From assembly GCA_013398275.1 (NCBI GenBank), contig VZSE01013530.1:2604001-2668000 (forward strand): 64,000 bases of DNA. Reading direction: 5' to 3'. The translations under genes and the position numbers were made by a program. Positions 60,791 to 64,000 of the stretch are shown piece after piece (position 1 is the stretch's first letter; each line of letters starts with the position of its first letter). Under the pieces are notes generated by a model. The model saw nothing but the letters and a program-made list of their open reading frames with translations, did not search any database and was not told the DNA's origin. The DNA is from Promerops cafer. Its lineage: Eukaryota; Chordata; Aves; Passeriformes; Nectariniidae.

Positions 60791-63700
60791 CCTTAAGTCA
60801 TCAGGGAACTCCCGCCACTTTCAATCACTTGGTAGCTGAATTGGTTTGGGGCGGGGGGGAAATCAGAGAAGCTGATTAGAGATAGGGAAGTAAATTGTAC
60901 TGGAATAATGTTTTCTAATTCCGGTGTCATCAAGATGACCTTTTTCATTTTAGGATTTGGACTTCAGCCAAACACTGAGGGATGCTGTTTATGTCTTTAT
61001 GCTGACATAAAGAAGGGCGATGCCGTTTACCTATAACCACTGGTCTAGTGTTGTGTTAAGTAAACACAAACCAACAACTTCAGTTCATAGAAAACCATGT
61101 AAAACGTGATTTGGACAAGATCCGGGTTAGATTAGGGATGGTCATACAACAAAAGTCAGGCAACAAAGCCCCGTGAGCCACCACCTCCTCTTCCTGCCCA
61201 GTTTCTGCCCTCGGCCACAGGGAGGGACTTTGCATACAACAGGGCTCCAACATCACTCCCCAGAAAAAAGGAAGGTAATGGCTTGGGATGGCAAAGCCAG
61301 CAAGAGCTTAAACACATCAAAAGCTGCTGGTGCTCCCTGAACAGCACCTCTGCCCTTCCTGCCTGCTCCCAGCTGTGCAAGGGCAGCTGCACACGGGGCT
61401 GCTCCTGGGATCAGCGCGAACTCAGTGGCAGCAACCTTATCCTGCAGAGCCAGGGCAGAGCCTGGCCCCAGCTCAAGGGTTTCCTTTAGTTCAGACAGAC
61501 AAAATAGGAAAAAAAATAAACATACTATATATATACAGCCTAAATTACTGGGATAAGCACCTGGCAGAGCTGGAGGGGAAAGAGGATTTCAAAGTAGTTT
61601 CCTATTCTGAAAAAGGATGAAGATCAAGCTTCAGATACCTATGGCTAAAAATCTTAAGAAATGTCCCAGGGTAAACAAACAATTAAATCTCTGGGGATAT
61701 CAACCACAGGGGGCTGTTTCTGGCTGAGCTTCTGAACCCAATCTCTGGGCAAACCTGTGACTAAGCCAAGCTGCCCCTCTCCTCTCTTGAGCCACATTTT
61801 GACAAACCCAGTAGTTTTTCCTTGAGAAGATTTTATTTCAACATGCCGGCAGTCTTCAAAATAGGTTTCATTTTATTTAGTGACTACTGGGCAATATATT
61901 TCCTGGGACAATATTGATATGGTTGCATAAGAGGTGGTTAAATCCACTGGGAATGGTGTGCACAGCTCTGACTGCCCAAGCACAGGACTCACTGGCTCAT
62001 GCCTCACAGGACAGAGCATGTACAAAGGACTTAGCTCCGGGTTCATCTGCCACACCAAAACAACCAGCATCAACAAAAACTAAGCACAGAGGAAATCAAT
62101 TGCAATTTTTTTTCCACTTGCCACAATGGGAGACCAAAGGGAAAAAAAAAAAAAAAACAAACAAACAACCCCAAAACAACCAAAACAAAAAACAAGATCA
62201 CAAACCAATTAAAAACAAAGAACAAAAAAAAATTGATTGTTTCTATGCTTTTATTTCCTTTAACCTTAAATCCTTTGGATAAAACAACTCTCAGAATCAA
62301 GAATTAAAAACCTAAAGAGAAAAAACTGACTCTGAGCTGGTTTTCCCAAGTCTGTAAGCCTGAATCTCCAGGCAGGGTTGTTAATTTTCCAGGAACAAGA
62401 GGAGAATCCCTTGCTGTCCCTGATAGGCAGCTGTAAAGAGAAAAAATTGCATCAGAAGGTAACAACCACACACAAAGCATCGGCCACTTTCCCTCAGACT
62501 GAAACACCTCTGCTAAAACATTTAAATAAATATAATATACATATGTATATGTAGGTACTTCCTCCACTGAGATTTGGCAGCAATCCTAAGGTTTGGTTTT
62601 GTTTTCCCCAGCAGATTTCAGGCTGTGAAGCAGCAGGAGACCCTTCAGTCCAGCCTCCCTCACACGCAGACCATACATTTGTGCTCTGAGATTGAAAACG
62701 GAGCTGCTGAAGTATGGTCTGAGCACACACCAGCCAGCCACGACTGCTCCCCAGTTACCAATTTACCTTCCCAAGAGCCTGAACGTTTGCAGGGGAAGCA
62801 GGAGCCTCACTTCATCCCGGGGTATGGGAGCAGGGCACACAGACCCCACAGGTCCTTTACTTGAGCACCAGTGCTGCACCACAAGTGTGTGAACCCATCC
62901 CAGAGCCTCCAAAGAGGGCAGCAGGCAACTGCAAATCCAGCCTGCAAATCTGCTCCCTGGCACTCTGCAGGAACACCAAGCCCTGCACAGGAGACACCCC
63001 ATTCTTGCCCTGGGCACTGGGTACCCACAGGCTGCACCCATTCCAGAACAGTGCTATTAGATTTTATTTTAATAAAGGCACAGGCTCGCCCAAGCAGCTG
63101 CAGTGAGAGGACACAATAGCAGGGAGACCTGCCCGGCCTTTTCAGCGAGAGCACTACATGGGATTAGTAATGTAACACAGAGCCTTTCACCACTTGCTTT
63201 TCACTTGTTCATATATGGTCTAGGTCAGCAGTGGCCAAAAAGTTTATTAAGAAACGATGGTTGCCTGGTGCTCTGTGTGAGATGGCTCTCGGCAGGTCCT
63301 GCTGTGCCCCAGCTGCCACAGGCTCCCTAAATCAAGGCACGAGGCCACGCCAGATTGTTACACACATGGGGACCTTTCCTGACCACGTCCCTGTGGTGGA
63401 AGTGCTGGTTCCACACCAACAGTTTTATCAGGGCTGTGGGAGCAAACGTGGGGATCAATGGTAAAGTCATTGCTGGGGCTGGGGGTTTGCACTGGTCACC
63501 CCTGAGACCTCAGTGGGAAGTCAAAGGCAGTGTTACAGCAACACAAATGCTCTCTGAGCTAATTCAACAGCAGAGCTGGGTCCCTCCCGGGCCCATATCT
63601 GTAGAGAATAGGAACAAGTGTGAATAAAAAAGTCCCCCCCCAAGGATTCACCATCCCACTGGGATGCAGAGCCAGGGAGCTGTGCCTGCTCAAGGGTAAA

Positions 63701-64000
63701 GGGCCTCTGTGCACTCTGACATCACTCAACAGGTTTTATACGAGCCCAGACAGAGGGCCCTTGCACTCTCCAAAACACACTTCCCCTTAAGTCAAATGAA
63801 GCTCCAGTCACATTTGGGATGTTTTTCCTCCAAAGCCAGTTTTCAAAATTGAAGCACTGACATCCAGATGTTCCCAGCATCTGAAGACCTCACTTATTCC
63901 TGGTTGTTTCAGAACCTTTGGGAAAAGATAAGATGGTTTGGGCTGAGTTTGGGCTTGAGATCCAGGAGGATGGACAGCGCATCTTGAAAGCCTTGACTGC
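60791..64000. other. Downstream intergenic DNA, no gene seen
   Basis: About 3.2 kb after CXCL14 without a recognisable exon, RNA gene or CR1 copy. It contains an A16 tract at 62142-62157 that grades into an A/C-rich low-complexity stretch to about 62228, and short TATATA runs near 61525 and 62530. In mammals NEUROG1 lies on this side of CXCL14, but no bHLH-like sequence is present in the part shown here. Confidence 0.55.
62142..62228. repeat. A-rich / (CAAA)n low-complexity tract
   Basis: Sixteen A followed by caaacaaacaacc and further A/C-rich sequence. It is simple sequence only; no SINE or retrocopy is recognised upstream. Confidence 0.85.

Overview
This is a stretch of vertebrate nuclear DNA, almost certainly avian and possibly passerine. 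There are two lines of evidence. Fragments of the CR1 non-LTR retrotransposon occur throughout, with its characteristic 3' end (a run reading roughly ttccaacct...gattctgtgattctg). The one recognisable gene, CXCL14, encodes the bird-type 98-residue precursor. Nothing prokaryotic, viral or CRISPR-like is present, and no previously undescribed biological system is visible. Most open frames in the window are chance reading frames in non-coding DNA or CR1 remnants.

Layout. Positions 1 to about 50,400 are a long gene-poor interval. It holds about ten CR1 fragments (five on each strand), short homopolymer tracts, several small CpG-retaining patches (about 7.8-8.3 kb, 21.0 kb, 32.6 kb and 33.4 kb) and one exon-like open frame on the minus strand at 30.3-30.5 kb whose identity I cannot assign. 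At 50.4-50.5 kb there is a G/T-rich tract ending in a (TG)n microsatellite. A striking 418-bp GC-rich minisatellite that nearly lacks T on the plus strand lies at 50,830-51,247. Two CpG-rich blocks follow (51.25-51.66 kb and 52.05-52.55 kb), and the second is the CXCL14 promoter and 5' UTR.

CXCL14 (plus strand) has four coding exons: 52553-52616, 53479-53584, 58010-58120 and 59622-59637. All introns are GT-AG and the spliced frame is intact. The 3' UTR of about 1.1 kb ends at an AATAAA at 60746, next to a perfect 10-bp hairpin. The product is a secreted CXC chemokine with four conserved cysteines. From about 60.8 kb to the end I see no further gene.

Because there is only one confident gene, function in this window mostly concerns regulation of CXCL14. 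A gene-poor flank of about 52 kb lies upstream, and the promoter sits next to an unstable-looking GC minisatellite. Near-perfect palindromes resembling homeodomain (intron 2) and SOX (38.3 kb) dimer sites are candidate regulatory elements. Those regulatory calls are inference from sequence pattern only.
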